From Proteobacteria bacterium UBA2133 (GTDB lineage: Bacteria; Pseudomonadota; Gammaproteobacteria; Arenicellales; UBA868), in NCBI GenBank assembly GCA_002327725.1, contig DCXP01000044.1, positions 1 to 56,405 of the forward strand: 56,405 nucleotides of DNA, read 5' to 3'. Positions 32,479-40,704 of the stretch are shown here, in pieces. Below the pieces are notes generated by a model. It was not told the DNA's origin and did no database searches. It worked only from the letters and a program-made list of their open reading frames with translations. Numbering within the stretch: the stretch's first letter is position 1; the number at the start of each line of letters is the position of its first letter. The position numbers were made by a program, and so were the translations under genes.

Positions 32479-33474
32479 ATGTTGCGCTACTCCTTGCGTC
32501 AACTGGAATATTTTGTCGCAACGGCGGAACAGTGTTCCGTCGCCAGCGCGGCCCGCATGCTGAACGTTTCCCAGCCCACCGTTTCCAAGGCACTGGCCAA
32601 CCTGGAAAGCCAGTTTTCGACCCAGTTGTTCATTCGACACCACGCCAAGGGGGTTTCACTGACCCAGGCCGGCGAACATCTCCTGGTCGATGCGCGCAGT
32701 CTGTTGCGCTACGCCGGTGACTTGCAGCAAAGCGCCCTCGATTCCGGTGCGCAGATCACCGGGCAGGTTGAAGTGGCGTGTTTTATGAACGTCGGCCCGG
32801 TCTTCATGCCGGCCCTGATAACGGATTTTCAGCAGCGTTACGAGGGCGTCTCGGTCCGACTGCACGAGGGAAACCAGGACCAACTGATTTCCGGCTTGAT
32901 TTCCGGCCGCTACGAACTGGTGCTGATGTTCGATCTGGTTCTGCCGGAGGAAATCATCTTCACCCGGATGGCGGCATTCAATCCGTATATTCTGCTGCCG
33001 GAAGGGCATCCCCAGTCCGGGAATCAATCTGTCTCGCTGAAGGATATGGTGGATGACAACATGGTGTTGCTGGACGTGCCCCCGAGCCGGGAATATTTTC
33101 TCGGCATCTTTCGTTCCGTCGGTCTGGAGCCACGGGTCTCATTCAGCTCACCATCGCTGGAAATGGTGCGCGGCATGGTCGGCCAGGGCCGGGGCTATTC
33201 TCTGCTGGTCACCCATCCGCACCTGGATATCAGCTATGACGGCCAGAAGATCGTCACCCTGCCGCTGGCGGATGATATACCCGGCATTGATCTTGGGATC
33301 GCCCGTCACGCGCAGATTCGCCCGACCCGCGCTATGAAACTGTTTGCGGACTTTTGCACCGAATGGTTCAGGGAATACTACCCCCGGGGTGGATCCTGCC
33401 GGGCCGAACCACCGCCCTACAATCCCTCCGCCGGTTCGCTGCGGGCCGCCAGGAAGAACGCTGAACGGCCGTAG
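32479..33474 (+). CDS. LysR family transcriptional regulator
   Basis: 331 aa. The N-terminal winged helix reads LRYSLRQLEYFVATAEQCSVASAARMLNVSQPTVSKALANLE, shown here only to mark the helix-turn-helix at about residues 18-40; a LysR substrate-binding domain follows from about residue 92. The start follows GGGGAT. It is divergent from the methyltransferase array and the intergenic region holds a T-N11-A site, so it most likely senses the substrate or an intermediate of that pathway. The C-terminal 25 residues are basic and Pro-rich, beyond the usual end of the domain. Confidence 0.9.
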   Translation: MLRYSLRQLEYFVATAEQCSVASAARMLNVSQPTVSKALANLESQFSTQLFIRHHAKGVSLTQAGEHLLVDARSLLRYAGDLQQSALDSGAQITGQVEVACFMNVGPVFMPALITDFQQRYEGVSVRLHEGNQDQLISGLISGRYELVLMFDLVLPEEIIFTRMAAFNPYILLPEGHPQSGNQSVSLKDMVDDNMVLLDVPPSREYFLGIFRSVGLEPRVSFSSPSLEMVRGMVGQGRGYSLLVTHPHLDISYDGQKIVTLPLADDIPGIDLGIARHAQIRPTRAMKLFADFCTEWFREYYPRGGSCRAEPPPYNPSAGSLRAARKNAERP

Positions 33475-33492
33475 CGGGCCCGAAGACAGACG

Positions 33493-34128
33493 CTATAGCA
33501 CCTGGAACACGAATACGCGGGCCGAGATATCGCCTTCAAGCGGCGTGGAGTTGTAGCACTTCGAAGTATCCAGCAGGCGCCAGCGCCCGGCCGTCTCCAG
33601 CCCCCGCTGCTTGGGATCGAAGGTCTCTTCGAGATAGTTGCGGGCGATGGAAAAGACCAGGTAACCGCCCGGCCGGGTTACCCGGATCAGGTCGTCCAGT
33701 CCGCTGAGCGGTGCGTGGCCCTCGGTAAACACACCGGCGCCGACGGTCGCGGCGAACCGGTCGTCGCTGAAGTCCAGTTCACCGCCGATGATCATGGGGT
33801 GAAGCTCCCGATAGATTTGCTTGGCGGCGGCGCGCGCCAGCATCTCCCGGGACGCGTCGATACCGGTCAGGTTGGAATACCCCAGGGTCACCAGCAACTC
33901 ACCCAGCAATCCGGTTCCCGCACCCGCGTCCAGGATGGCACCGTCACCGGGAGGCAGGTGGCGGGCGAGCATCGCGGCCACCACGGCGGGATGGGCATAG
34001 CCCACGTTCGACATGTGGGTCTCGTAGTCGGGCGCCCATGAATCGTAGCAGGCGGCAACCTCGTCGGGGGTGCGCGCACTGTAGGCATCGCGCAAGCCCC
34101 GTGTGTTGTCGGCGCGGCCTTCAGCCAC
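33493..34128 (-). CDS. Class I SAM-dependent methyltransferase, fused in frame to an upstream gene fragment
   Basis: About 211 aa of a Methyltransf_11-type protein: YDSWAPDYETHM near the start, the SAM motif AILDAGAGTGLLGELL, then LTGIDASREML and a post-motif strand VTRPGGYLVFS. The core looks intact to the stop at 33493. Its reading frame continues without a stop into a piece of a molybdenum hydroxylase, so its own start is uncertain; GTG at 34128 (VAEGRADNTRG) is one candidate and the true start may be a few codons later. The substrate is unknown. It points toward the LysR gene on the other strand. Confidence 0.7.
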   Translation of the reverse strand: MAEGRADNTRGLRDAYSARTPDEVAACYDSWAPDYETHMSNVGYAHPAVVAAMLARHLPPGDGAILDAGAGTGLLGELLVTLGYSNLTGIDASREMLARAAAKQIYRELHPMIIGGELDFSDDRFAATVGAGVFTEGHAPLSGLDDLIRVTRPGGYLVFSIARNYLEETFDPKQRGLETAGRWRLLDTSKCYNSTPLEGDISARVFVFQVL

Positions 34129-34440
34129 GGCGGTTATCCGTTTCACCTGCACTTCGGGTATGTCCATGGATGTCGGGATCAGGTACTCGCTCAACGACGA
34201 TGTCGTCAGCCGTCCCTCATCGTACTCCATCGCCTCGCTGGGCGCATACCCCTGACCCGCGGAAACGCCGCCGTGAATCTGGCCCTCGACCGCGGCCGGA
34301 TTGATGCACTGCCCGACGTCGTCGCCGGCGACACTCTTCAACACCCGTACCTCGCCGGTTTCGACGTCCACCGCCACCTCGACCTTATACGCACCATAGG
34401 TGTAGTCGGGATGCGCCTGACCCTGGCCGCAATCCCACCG
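34129..34440 (-). pseudogene. Fragment of a second molybdenum hydroxylase large subunit
   Basis: The frame leading into the methyltransferase reads GQGQAHPDYTYGAYKVEVA, VGQCINPAAVEGQIHGG, SLSEYLIPTSMDIPEVQV, which is the C-terminal Mo-pterin-binding part of a xanthine dehydrogenase-family large subunit. The segment with the catalytic glutamate and everything N-terminal are missing. It is homologous to, but clearly different from, the intact gene at 20.3-22.7 kb. The 5' boundary near 34440 is approximate, since the sequence stops looking like the family there. Confidence 0.75.
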
Positions 34441-34711
34441 ATCTGGCGCGCTGCTCCTCGGTCAGTTCCAGCGCCTTCAACGCAATGGTGAGATGAGGGG
34501 CATGGCACAAGCCCGCAAAAAGGAGATCGGGCCGAACTTACCGGCCCACCAACTGGTCCGGTCTAGAAAACAAGAGAGTTCTCTTTTGGCCGCAACCCTT
34601 GATTAATTCTCATCAATCTAATATTTTTGCAGCACTTGCATATGGAAAAACCATTGAGATGGCAGGGAAATCAATCGATCGGGAACTTGAATAGTATGGG
34701 AGGATTGTCGA
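34441..34711. other. Degraded spacer with inverted repeats upstream of a small Cys-rich gene
   Basis: On the minus strand 34441-34545 keeps an open stretch with LLFAGLCHAPHLTIALKAL that I cannot assign and take as another gene scrap. AAGAGA-GT-TCTCTT (34572-34585) is a short inverted repeat. TTGAT-N8-ATCAA (34599-34616) is a possible operator; the half-sites match FNR/CRP-type arms but the spacing is 8 instead of 4. GGGAGGA at 34698-34704 is the ribosome site of the next gene. Confidence 0.4.
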
Positions 34712-34906
34712 ATGGCGACTTATGAGTGTTCAAACTGTGGCATGGCGGTTAATGCCGCGTGCGCCAAATGCGATGCGCCGCTGGTAGATGACGTGTTGAA
34801 ACTGGATGATGGCAATGAGGTGCAAATTTCAAAATGCCCCAACGGGCATGGGAAGATAAAATCGCCGCTTTGCTGCGGTCAAGATATGAGCTGTTCTGTG
34901 GGATAG
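34712..34906 (+). CDS. Small cysteine-rich zinc-ribbon/rubredoxin-like protein
   Basis: 64 aa with seven cysteines as CSNCGM, CAKC, KCP and PLCCGQDMSC, which would bind one or two zinc or iron ions in a ribbon fold. A strong GGGAGGA site 7 bases before the ATG supports real translation. It stands alone between gene remnants and has its own upstream inverted repeats, so it is probably a separately regulated, intact gene. I know similar small proteins only as uncharacterised; no function is assigned. Confidence 0.7.
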   Translation: MATYECSNCGMAVNAACAKCDAPLVDDVLKLDDGNEVQISKCPNGHGKIKSPLCCGQDMSCSVG

Positions 34907-34987
34907 ACCCTGCCGGGGTGCTCTTGCCCTTGCCTGGATGGCCGGGTCAGACCAGCACCAGGAGATGCTACAAGATCGGACGGTAAC

Positions 34988-35130
34988 TTATCTCACCAGC
35001 TGGCGAAGTTGCTGTAGAAACAGCCCATTCTTCTCTTCTGTCGCAATGGTGACACGAAGGCAATTTTCAACGAATGTCCCAGGAGCATCCAGGTTTTTGA
35101 TGATTCGATCAAGTGTATATTGTATATAGA
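34988..35130 (-). pseudogene. C-terminal remnant of a histidinol-phosphate aminotransferase (HisC-like)
   Basis: On the minus strand the frame ending at the TAA at 34988 reads LDRIIKNLDAPGTFVENCLRV, then TIATEEKNGLFLQQLRQLV, matching the last 45 or so residues of HisC-type PLP aminotransferases (the LRVTIGTxEEN block). Upstream of about 35130 the similarity disappears and no start is available. It is evidence that this stretch went through deletions. Bases 35131-35206 hold nothing I can recognise. Confidence 0.7.
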
Positions 35131-35206
35131 AGATAGAGACCCGTTCCAACCAGGTCCAGCAGCAGTTGACTGTCGCTAGATGTGAAAGGCGCCAACGATA
35201 TCCGGA

Positions 35207-36286
35207 TCAATCCATTAAGACCAGTGCCTGCGGGTGCAGGGCGATCCGGACCTGTGACCCCGGGTACACATTGTGGCGGCGGACAGCGCCGGGGCGAAGG
35301 CGCATCCTAAGTATCTCCCCGCCACTGTCGTCTACCGAAACCGAGGCCAGAACCGAATCTCCCATCTCGATAACCTCGACAACTTTGGCCGGCAAAATCG
35401 TACCGAGGCGCGATTCCTCCGGATGGTTGTGTTTCACCAGAAGCACATCAGACGCCCGGACGGTCCAGGAGACCGTATCCGTGGGTTGGGATTGCGACCC
35501 CCCGGCAGCGGTCAGCAGAACATCACCCCAGCGCAGGGTGATCCCTGATGCGTCCGAGCCTACCCACCGGGCACGCGCAAGATTGGCAAAATCCATCAGC
35601 CGGGCAGCCTCAACGGTTGCCGGCCTGCGCAGCAGTTCCGGCGTCGGCCCCTGCTGAACCACCCGCCCGTGGCGCAGCAGAACCAGGGTCTGCGATAACT
35701 GGGCTGCCTCATCCAGATCGTGGGTCACAAAGACCACGGTCATGTTCAGCGAGTTCTGCAGGCGTTTGAGTTCCACGTGCAGCCGCTTGCGGGTACTCCG
35801 GTCGAGTGCCGAGAACGGCTCATCCAGCAACAGTAACCGCGGCTTGCGGGCAAGGGCGCGTGCCATCGCGACCCGCTGACCCTGACCCCCTGAGAGTTCG
35901 CTGGGACGGCGCCCCGCGAGACCGCCGATACCGACGGCGTCCAGGCAGGACTGTGCCTCGCGCGCCCGTGCGCGCCTCGGCAGATGCGTGAGCGCGGCTC
36001 CCACGTTTTCTGCAGCAGTGAGGTGTGGAAATAATCCGAATGTCTGGCTGACAAACCCCAACGGTCGCTGATGCGCCGGCCTGAACGCCCTCTGTTCAGT
36101 ATCCGCCCAGATATCACCATCAAATATGACGCGCGAGCGTCGTGTGATCAGCACCCCCGCCACGGCCCGCAGCACGCTGGTCTTGCCGCTGCCGGAGGGA
36201 CCCACGATCGCCGAGAGTTTTCCTATGGGCAATTGGAACTCGACCCCCAAATCCGGCGTATCGTGTTCAAGCGAGATGCTCAGCAT
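35207..36286 (-). CDS. modC: Molybdate ABC transporter, ATP-binding protein
   Basis: 359 aa. Walker A is GPSGSGKTS (29-37), the signature is LSGGQGQRVAMARAL, Walker B is LLLLDEPFSALD and the switch His lies in VTHDLDEA. The C-terminal third is a TOBE-type molybdate-binding domain, consistent with ModC and not with a generic ATPase. It overlaps modB by one base. The supply of molybdate serves both the hydroxylase of the middle region and the AioA-like enzyme at the right end. Confidence 0.92.
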   Translation of the reverse strand: MLSISLEHDTPDLGVEFQLPIGKLSAIVGPSGSGKTSVLRAVAGVLITRRSRVIFDGDIWADTEQRAFRPAHQRPLGFVSQTFGLFPHLTAAENVGAALTHLPRRARAREAQSCLDAVGIGGLAGRRPSELSGGQGQRVAMARALARKPRLLLLDEPFSALDRSTRKRLHVELKRLQNSLNMTVVFVTHDLDEAAQLSQTLVLLRHGRVVQQGPTPELLRRPATVEAARLMDFANLARARWVGSDASGITLRWGDVLLTAAGGSQSQPTDTVSWTVRASDVLLVKHNHPEESRLGTILPAKVVEVIEMGDSVLASVSVDDSGGEILRMRLRPGAVRRHNVYPGSQVRIALHPQALVLMD

Positions 36287-36963
36287 CAGCCGCTCCCTCG
36301 AGCCCGTCGACTGCGCCCTTCCAGCACGCCATAGCCAAGCGCCACCGTTACCAGTGAGATCAGCAGCAACAGCCCCGCCATACGTCCGGCCGCGCCCGGA
36401 TCGAAAGCCTGGACGCGATCAAATATCGCGATCGACAGTGTCCTGGTTTCTCCGGGAATATTGCCGCCCACCATCAACACCACACCGAACTCGCCGAGCG
36501 TATGCCCCAGGGTGAGAACCGCGGCCGACAGTATTCCGGGCCAGGCGAGCGGCATCTCAATCCGGGTGAATGCCTGCCAGGGGTTCATACCGCAGCAAGC
36601 AGCCGCATCGTGCAGTTCCTGAGAAACGACCTCAAAGGCGCGCTGTACCGGGAGAATCGCAAAAGGCAGATTAACCAGCACCGAGGCCAATACCAAACCC
36701 GGGAAACTGAAAACCAGTGATACCCCGAACCAGGATGTGATCAACTCCCCGATCGGTGACTGTGCGCCTGTGAGCACCAGAAGGTAGTAACCCACCACCG
36801 TCGGCGGAAGCACCAGCGGCAGTGCAAACAACGCCTGTAGCCAGGGCCTCGCCCGGGTTTGGGTCCTGGCCAGCCAGCGGCCGGTGACGACGCCAACCGG
36901 CAGCAGCAGAACCAGGGTCCAGACTGCAAGCTTCAGCGACAGGTGAAATGCATTCCAGTCCAT
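36286..36963 (-). CDS. modB: Molybdate ABC transporter, permease
   Basis: 225 aa, five or so transmembrane helices. LALPLVLPPTVVGYYLL (here FALPLVLPPTVVGYYLL) and the EAA loop DAAACCGMNPWQAFTRIEMPLA followed by GHTLGEFGVVLMVGGNIPG identify ModB. The ATG at 36963 (MDWNAFHLSLKLA) is the family start; an open extension upstream to 37287 overlaps modA and is not coding. It is 43 bases downstream of modA. Confidence 0.93.
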   Translation of the reverse strand: MDWNAFHLSLKLAVWTLVLLLPVGVVTGRWLARTQTRARPWLQALFALPLVLPPTVVGYYLLVLTGAQSPIGELITSWFGVSLVFSFPGLVLASVLVNLPFAILPVQRAFEVVSQELHDAAACCGMNPWQAFTRIEMPLAWPGILSAAVLTLGHTLGEFGVVLMVGGNIPGETRTLSIAIFDRVQAFDPGAAGRMAGLLLLISLVTVALGYGVLEGRSRRARGSG

Positions 36964-37006
36964 GTCTGGGATTATCCGGCAGGATGGCTGATGCCGCAGC
37001 GCTCGG

Positions 37007-37798
37007 CTAATGACTCCCGGGCCGGCGCAGTCCGTGGCGCAAAAAGATCTCCCTGGAATCCTGCGACTGCAGGTAGGTAAAGAATCGGCGGGTTCCCGGA
37101 TCGGCGCCAGGCAACAGTACCATTTGCTGGCGCAGTTCGACGCCGGGATATGTCTCCCCGGGCAGCGCCTGAAGATACCCTGTCTCTTCCAGTCTGGCCG
37201 ACCGTGCAAGCGGCAGCGGCACCAGCGCCGCATCAACCCCGCCCTGCAGCGCATACTGGACCGCCTGTGCGGCATTGGCGCCGACAAGCAATATAGGCCT
37301 GACCCGCAGCCACAGGCCCGCGTGTTTCAGAGCAGCCCTGGCTGCACTGCCATAGGGGGCATATTCCGGGTTGGCAATAACCAGCCGCTTGACCGTGCCG
37401 TTTTCGACGGCCCGGCCAAGCCCTGTCATTGGATTATCCCTCTCGCCCAATAAACCCGCTCGGGCAAACAGTGCCAGTACACCGTCGGCATAAGCCACCG
37501 GCGGCCCCGCGGTCAGTCCGCGGTCGGCCAGCCATTGCACATAGTCACTATTTGCGGACAAAAACAATAAATAAGGAGCTCCGTTCGCAATCTGTTTCAC
37601 CAACGTCCCTGATGAACCAAACACCAGCCTCACCGACTCCCCGGTCGTCTGGGTATAGCGCGCGGAGATCTCTTCAAGCGCAGGCCGCACACTCGCCGCG
37701 GCGGCGATAAGCGGCGCATCGGCACAGACCGCGGGTGACCAGGCAACTCCCCCAATCCAAACCGATAGCGCAAAAAACAAGATCTGTGAATGTGTCAC
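37007..37798 (-). CDS. modA: Molybdate ABC transporter, periplasmic binding protein
   Basis: 263 aa with a Sec signal peptide (about 1-26, cleavage near VCA-DA). The mature part begins APLIAAAASVRPALEEI and has VFGSSGTLVKQIANGAP, matching ModA, which binds molybdate through serines such as those in the AAAS and SSG turns. The start is GTG at 37798, overlapping the stop of the preceding gene (GTGA). The mod operon is therefore joined translationally to the nitrate-reductase-associated gene upstream. Confidence 0.92.
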   Translation of the reverse strand: MTHSQILFFALSVWIGGVAWSPAVCADAPLIAAAASVRPALEEISARYTQTTGESVRLVFGSSGTLVKQIANGAPYLLFLSANSDYVQWLADRGLTAGPPVAYADGVLALFARAGLLGERDNPMTGLGRAVENGTVKRLVIANPEYAPYGSAARAALKHAGLWLRVRPILLVGANAAQAVQYALQGGVDAALVPLPLARSARLEETGYLQALPGETYPGVELRQQMVLLPGADPGTRRFFTYLQSQDSREIFLRHGLRRPGSH

Positions 37799-38253
37799 CC
37801 TTTCCGGATCTTAAGCGCCCAGGTCTCGGACGAGATGATCTGCAACAGTTCTCGGTCACTCTTTCGTGCTGCATGACACAACAGATAGCGTTCAAAGCGG
37901 CTGAGTTGCGACCATTTCGCGAAAACCCCTGCATCTGCTCTGAACCCGGCGATGGCTGCCGGCTCAGTTTCGCCCAGCCACTGGGCGGTCTCAGCCGTTG
38001 CCGGTGCAGAGCGCTCGATCACACCGCGGTTTGCCGATACCAGCAACTCACGAACCGCGAGAAAATAATGTTCGCCTTGGTCAGGGTCCGTAATCGGAGT
38101 ATCAATCAGAAACCGGTGATCATCGTCGGCCAGCGCCTGCCAGTCGGCAAGATGAATCCGCGCGCCGGCGAGATCGAGTTTCATGCGCACGACCAGGGGA
38201 ATGAATTGCCCCGCTGGATCTTTTGTGCGCTCGAAAGCGAGCACCTGTTCCAT
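37795..38253 (-). CDS. Nitrate reductase associated protein family
   Basis: 152 aa, soluble. It matches the small family called nitrate reductase associated protein (Nitr_red_assoc), known mainly from cyanobacteria beside narB: FIPLVVRMKLDLAGARIHLADWQAL is represented by IPLVVRMKLDLAGARI and the following WQALADDDHRFLIDTP. AGGAG lies right against the ATG. It sits between SCO and modA genes and is coupled to modA. The family is thought to assist assimilatory nitrate reductase; here there is no such enzyme, and its partner may be the AioA-like molybdoenzyme at 55 kb. Confidence 0.75.
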   Translation of the reverse strand: MEQVLAFERTKDPAGQFIPLVVRMKLDLAGARIHLADWQALADDDHRFLIDTPITDPDQGEHYFLAVRELLVSANRGVIERSAPATAETAQWLGETEPAAIAGFRADAGVFAKWSQLSRFERYLLCHAARKSDRELLQIISSETWALKIRKG

Positions 38254-38285
38254 CTCCTGACTCCGGTCACTCCTATGCTACTGGC

Positions 38286-38906
38286 CTAGTTTGCCGGCCG
38301 TGCCAGCACTTGCCGCACCGTTTGCAATATTAGCCCGGCTGGGGAACCATGCTGAATGAGTGCCGCTGTCTGCCCTTCACGGCCGACCACATAGATGATG
38401 CCCGAGTGATCAACGCTGTAACCCAGTGCCGACTCCGGTGCCGGTACTGCTTGATAAAGCACCCGATACTGCCTCGCGACCTGGTGAATCTGCTCAGGAG
38501 TGCCCGTCAGGCCCTGGATCTTCGGGTGAAAGAAGGCGCTGTATTCCGCCATCCGCGGTGGCAGGTCACGCTCAGGATCCAGGCTGATGAAAAGTGGCTG
38601 AACTTCTTCTGACTCATCATCATGCAGTGCAGCCAATGCCTGCCCCAATACGGTCAACGCCGTGGGGCAGATATCCGGACAAAAGGTATAACCAAAAAAA
38701 ATCACGACAACTTTTCCCTGATAATCCGACAATGAGACGGATCCCGTGGCCGAGGTCAACACGAAGTCGCCGCCAAGTCCCGGATAAGGGTTCTCCGCTC
38801 CCGGGGGTAAAGGCTCCAGCCACAGGACCTGGCTGAAAGCCTGTGTGATCAAGGTGCCCGCCAGCGCCAGCGCCAAGACGGTCCGAACGACCATCCGCCG
38901 ATTCAT
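38286..38906 (-). CDS. SCO1/SenC family copper chaperone
   Basis: 206 aa, N-terminal signal anchor (about 5-25) and a thioredoxin-like periplasmic domain. The copper site is complete: Cys76 and Cys80 in FGYTFCPDICPTAL and the later histidine in GYSVDHSG. SCO proteins deliver Cu to the CuA centre of haem-copper oxidases. No such oxidase is in the window; instead there are two bd-like oxidases, which in the canonical form contain no copper. The ATG at 38906 overlaps the stop of the small membrane protein gene; a TTG one codon earlier is possible. Confidence 0.9.
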   Translation of the reverse strand: MNRRMVVRTVLALALAGTLITQAFSQVLWLEPLPPGAENPYPGLGGDFVLTSATGSVSLSDYQGKVVVIFFGYTFCPDICPTALTVLGQALAALHDDESEEVQPLFISLDPERDLPPRMAEYSAFFHPKIQGLTGTPEQIHQVARQYRVLYQAVPAPESALGYSVDHSGIIYVVGREGQTAALIQHGSPAGLILQTVRQVLARPAN

Positions 38907-39106
38907 CAACCCGCCTGGCGTACCGCTCCAATCACAAATAGCACCGCGCCGCCCACAAAAAGGACCGGGATGACCCCGCCGGGTGCAAAGCCGCCGCGCC
39001 AGGACAACATCACATCAAGCGTGGCCAGCATCAGCAGCACCACCCCAAGGAGTTTGGTCTTGGTGCCCTTGCGGGGGTTCAACGGATGCGGCCCGGGATC
39101 CGCCAT
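38906..39106 (-). CDS. Small two-helix membrane protein of the respiratory cluster
   Basis: 66 aa starting MADPGPHPLNPRKGTKTK, with two helices (about 19-35 and 44-62) joined by a short loop containing RGG and PGG. An open extension upstream to 39199 overlaps the cytochrome gene and is not likely coding. It starts 5 bases after the end of the upstream cytochrome gene and overlaps SCO, so it belongs to the same operon. No family recognised. Confidence 0.65.
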   Translation of the reverse strand: MADPGPHPLNPRKGTKTKLLGVVLLMLATLDVMLSWRGGFAPGGVIPVLFVGGAVLFVIGAVRQAG

Positions 39107-39111
39107 CTGCG

Positions 39112-40704
39112 TCAGCTCCGCTGCCGCCGCTGTGCCGTGCGCGCCCACCACACCTCCCCCAGCAGCATCAAAACAAAGGCCAGTCCGGCGAAGAGCCACG
39201 GTGCGTTACCCGGCGGCGGCTTCAGCAACAGCCAGTACCAGGTAGTCAGCGTATGAGCGCTGTCGCTTTCGCTGTTGCTGCCATCCCAGACTGAGAAGGC
39301 CACCGGAATGAAAGTGCCTTCATGGAACTCAAGGTCCTGTGAAAGATCAGCCGTCATCAACGGCCGGCGCAACACGACCTGCCAGCTGCCATCCTGATAA
39401 CTGCCCTTACCTGTCAGACCTGCCTCGGCCGCATCCCGGGTATCACGATCGGCGATTCCCCTTGCCGTCACCAGCGACACGCCGGCGGGACGCTCGGCGC
39501 TGCCGCTGCGCCAGAACCACAGATTCACCGGGTGACGTGAGTCACCGTGCAGAAAATACGGCTTCTCCGCGCCGGCGGTTAACGCCACCGGCAGTTGAAT
39601 AGCAACCCGGTCCTCGCTGATGCCCGGGTCCGCAATCTTCTCCGCCGCTTCCTCTCCGGGTATGCTGCGGGTCCGGTCATCCCACTCCAGATGGAAACCA
39701 ATCTCCTCTTCGCTGTACATCGCACGGATCGTGATGGTGTCATTAGCGGGTGTAAAAAAGCGTTCGCCGGCAATCAGTTGGGGGACCAGCATGAAGGTGC
39801 TGGGCAGAGCCTGTTGCCACAGCGGATCGTCCGGTTCCGTCGGGACGGCACCGGGCAGCCGCAGGGCCCGGATGACGGTATTCTCCGGGCGCACCACCTT
39901 TTCGGTTTTTTCCAGCGAGTTGACGTAGTTGGCCAGATGCCAGCGCTGCTCGATCGACAACCGGCCCTCGCTGTCGGGGTCATCGAATGACGGCATCTGA
40001 GTACCGGCGATACCTGTAGTGATTCGCGCAAAAATATCCCGGGGATCGTTGCTGCCGCGGAAGGTCCACGGCTTGGTCAGGTTGCGTGGCCAGGTACGAT
40101 ACCCGGAATCATCCTTGAGCTTCTTTACCGCGTCACCTTTTCCGGCCTGGCCGTGGCATTCGGAACAGCGGTCATCCTCATGGAATAGTTCGCGCCCCTG
40201 CGCGATACTTTCGGGCGAGACCGGCACCTGGGTACCATAATCGATCACCTGGCCGGGCGCTTCCTCCTCCAATCCAGCGAGCGTCTTGAGAAAGGCGGTC
40301 AGGTCCTGGATATCCGCGTCGCTCAGCACGTCACTCCAGCCGGGCATAGCGGTACCCGGCATTCCGTCATGAATCATGCGTACCAGATCTGCATCGGCGG
40401 GTGCAATCTCGTCAACGCGGGTCGTTCGGATCTTGTATTGGGCCATGGTGAAGTCCCGCGGCGGCGGGTTTAACCGCTCAGCCGCCGGTCCCATACCATC
40501 GCCTTCCTCACCGTGGCACAGCATGCAGCGTTGTGTGTATATTTCCTCGCCCAGATCGGCGTCACCCGCCGCCAGTGCAGGCATGCCCGCAGTCGCGCCG
40601 AGCACCATCAGCCAGACAGGCAGTCGTGCCAGGCGATACCGCCAGCGCAAAGGCCGCCGTCTCCTGGCGGCATTGACCATTTCACTGCCTTGCTGGACGT
40701 TCAT
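39112..40704 (-). CDS. Dihaem cytochrome c with NxrC/ethylbenzene-dehydrogenase-type haem b domain (unit A)
   Basis: 530 aa. Signal sequence (about 25-46), two cytochrome c domains with haem sites at 60-64 (CMLCH) and 180-184 (CSECH), then an EB_dh domain (about 285-500) as in the gamma subunits of ethylbenzene dehydrogenase, selenate/chlorate reductase and nitrite oxidoreductase, ending in VWDGSNSE, and a C-terminal anchor helix (about 503-522). Similar fusions occur in nitrite-oxidising bacteria. It is the last large gene of unit A and a clear paralogue of the gene at 45.8-47.4 kb. It would link the molybdoenzyme to membrane cytochromes. Confidence 0.85.
   Translation of the reverse strand: MNVQQGSEMVNAARRRRPLRWRYRLARLPVWLMVLGATAGMPALAAGDADLGEEIYTQRCMLCHGEEGDGMGPAAERLNPPPRDFTMAQYKIRTTRVDEIAPADADLVRMIHDGMPGTAMPGWSDVLSDADIQDLTAFLKTLAGLEEEAPGQVIDYGTQVPVSPESIAQGRELFHEDDRCSECHGQAGKGDAVKKLKDDSGYRTWPRNLTKPWTFRGSNDPRDIFARITTGIAGTQMPSFDDPDSEGRLSIEQRWHLANYVNSLEKTEKVVRPENTVIRALRLPGAVPTEPDDPLWQQALPSTFMLVPQLIAGERFFTPANDTITIRAMYSEEEIGFHLEWDDRTRSIPGEEAAEKIADPGISEDRVAIQLPVALTAGAEKPYFLHGDSRHPVNLWFWRSGSAERPAGVSLVTARGIADRDTRDAAEAGLTGKGSYQDGSWQVVLRRPLMTADLSQDLEFHEGTFIPVAFSVWDGSNSESDSAHTLTTWYWLLLKPPPGNAPWLFAGLAFVLMLLGEVWWARTAQRRQRS

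Noticed and set aside
34599..34616. FNR box upstream of the small Cys-rich gene
   Set aside because: The half-sites TTGAT and ATCAA are present but 8 bases apart instead of 4, so it is kept only as an inverted repeat.
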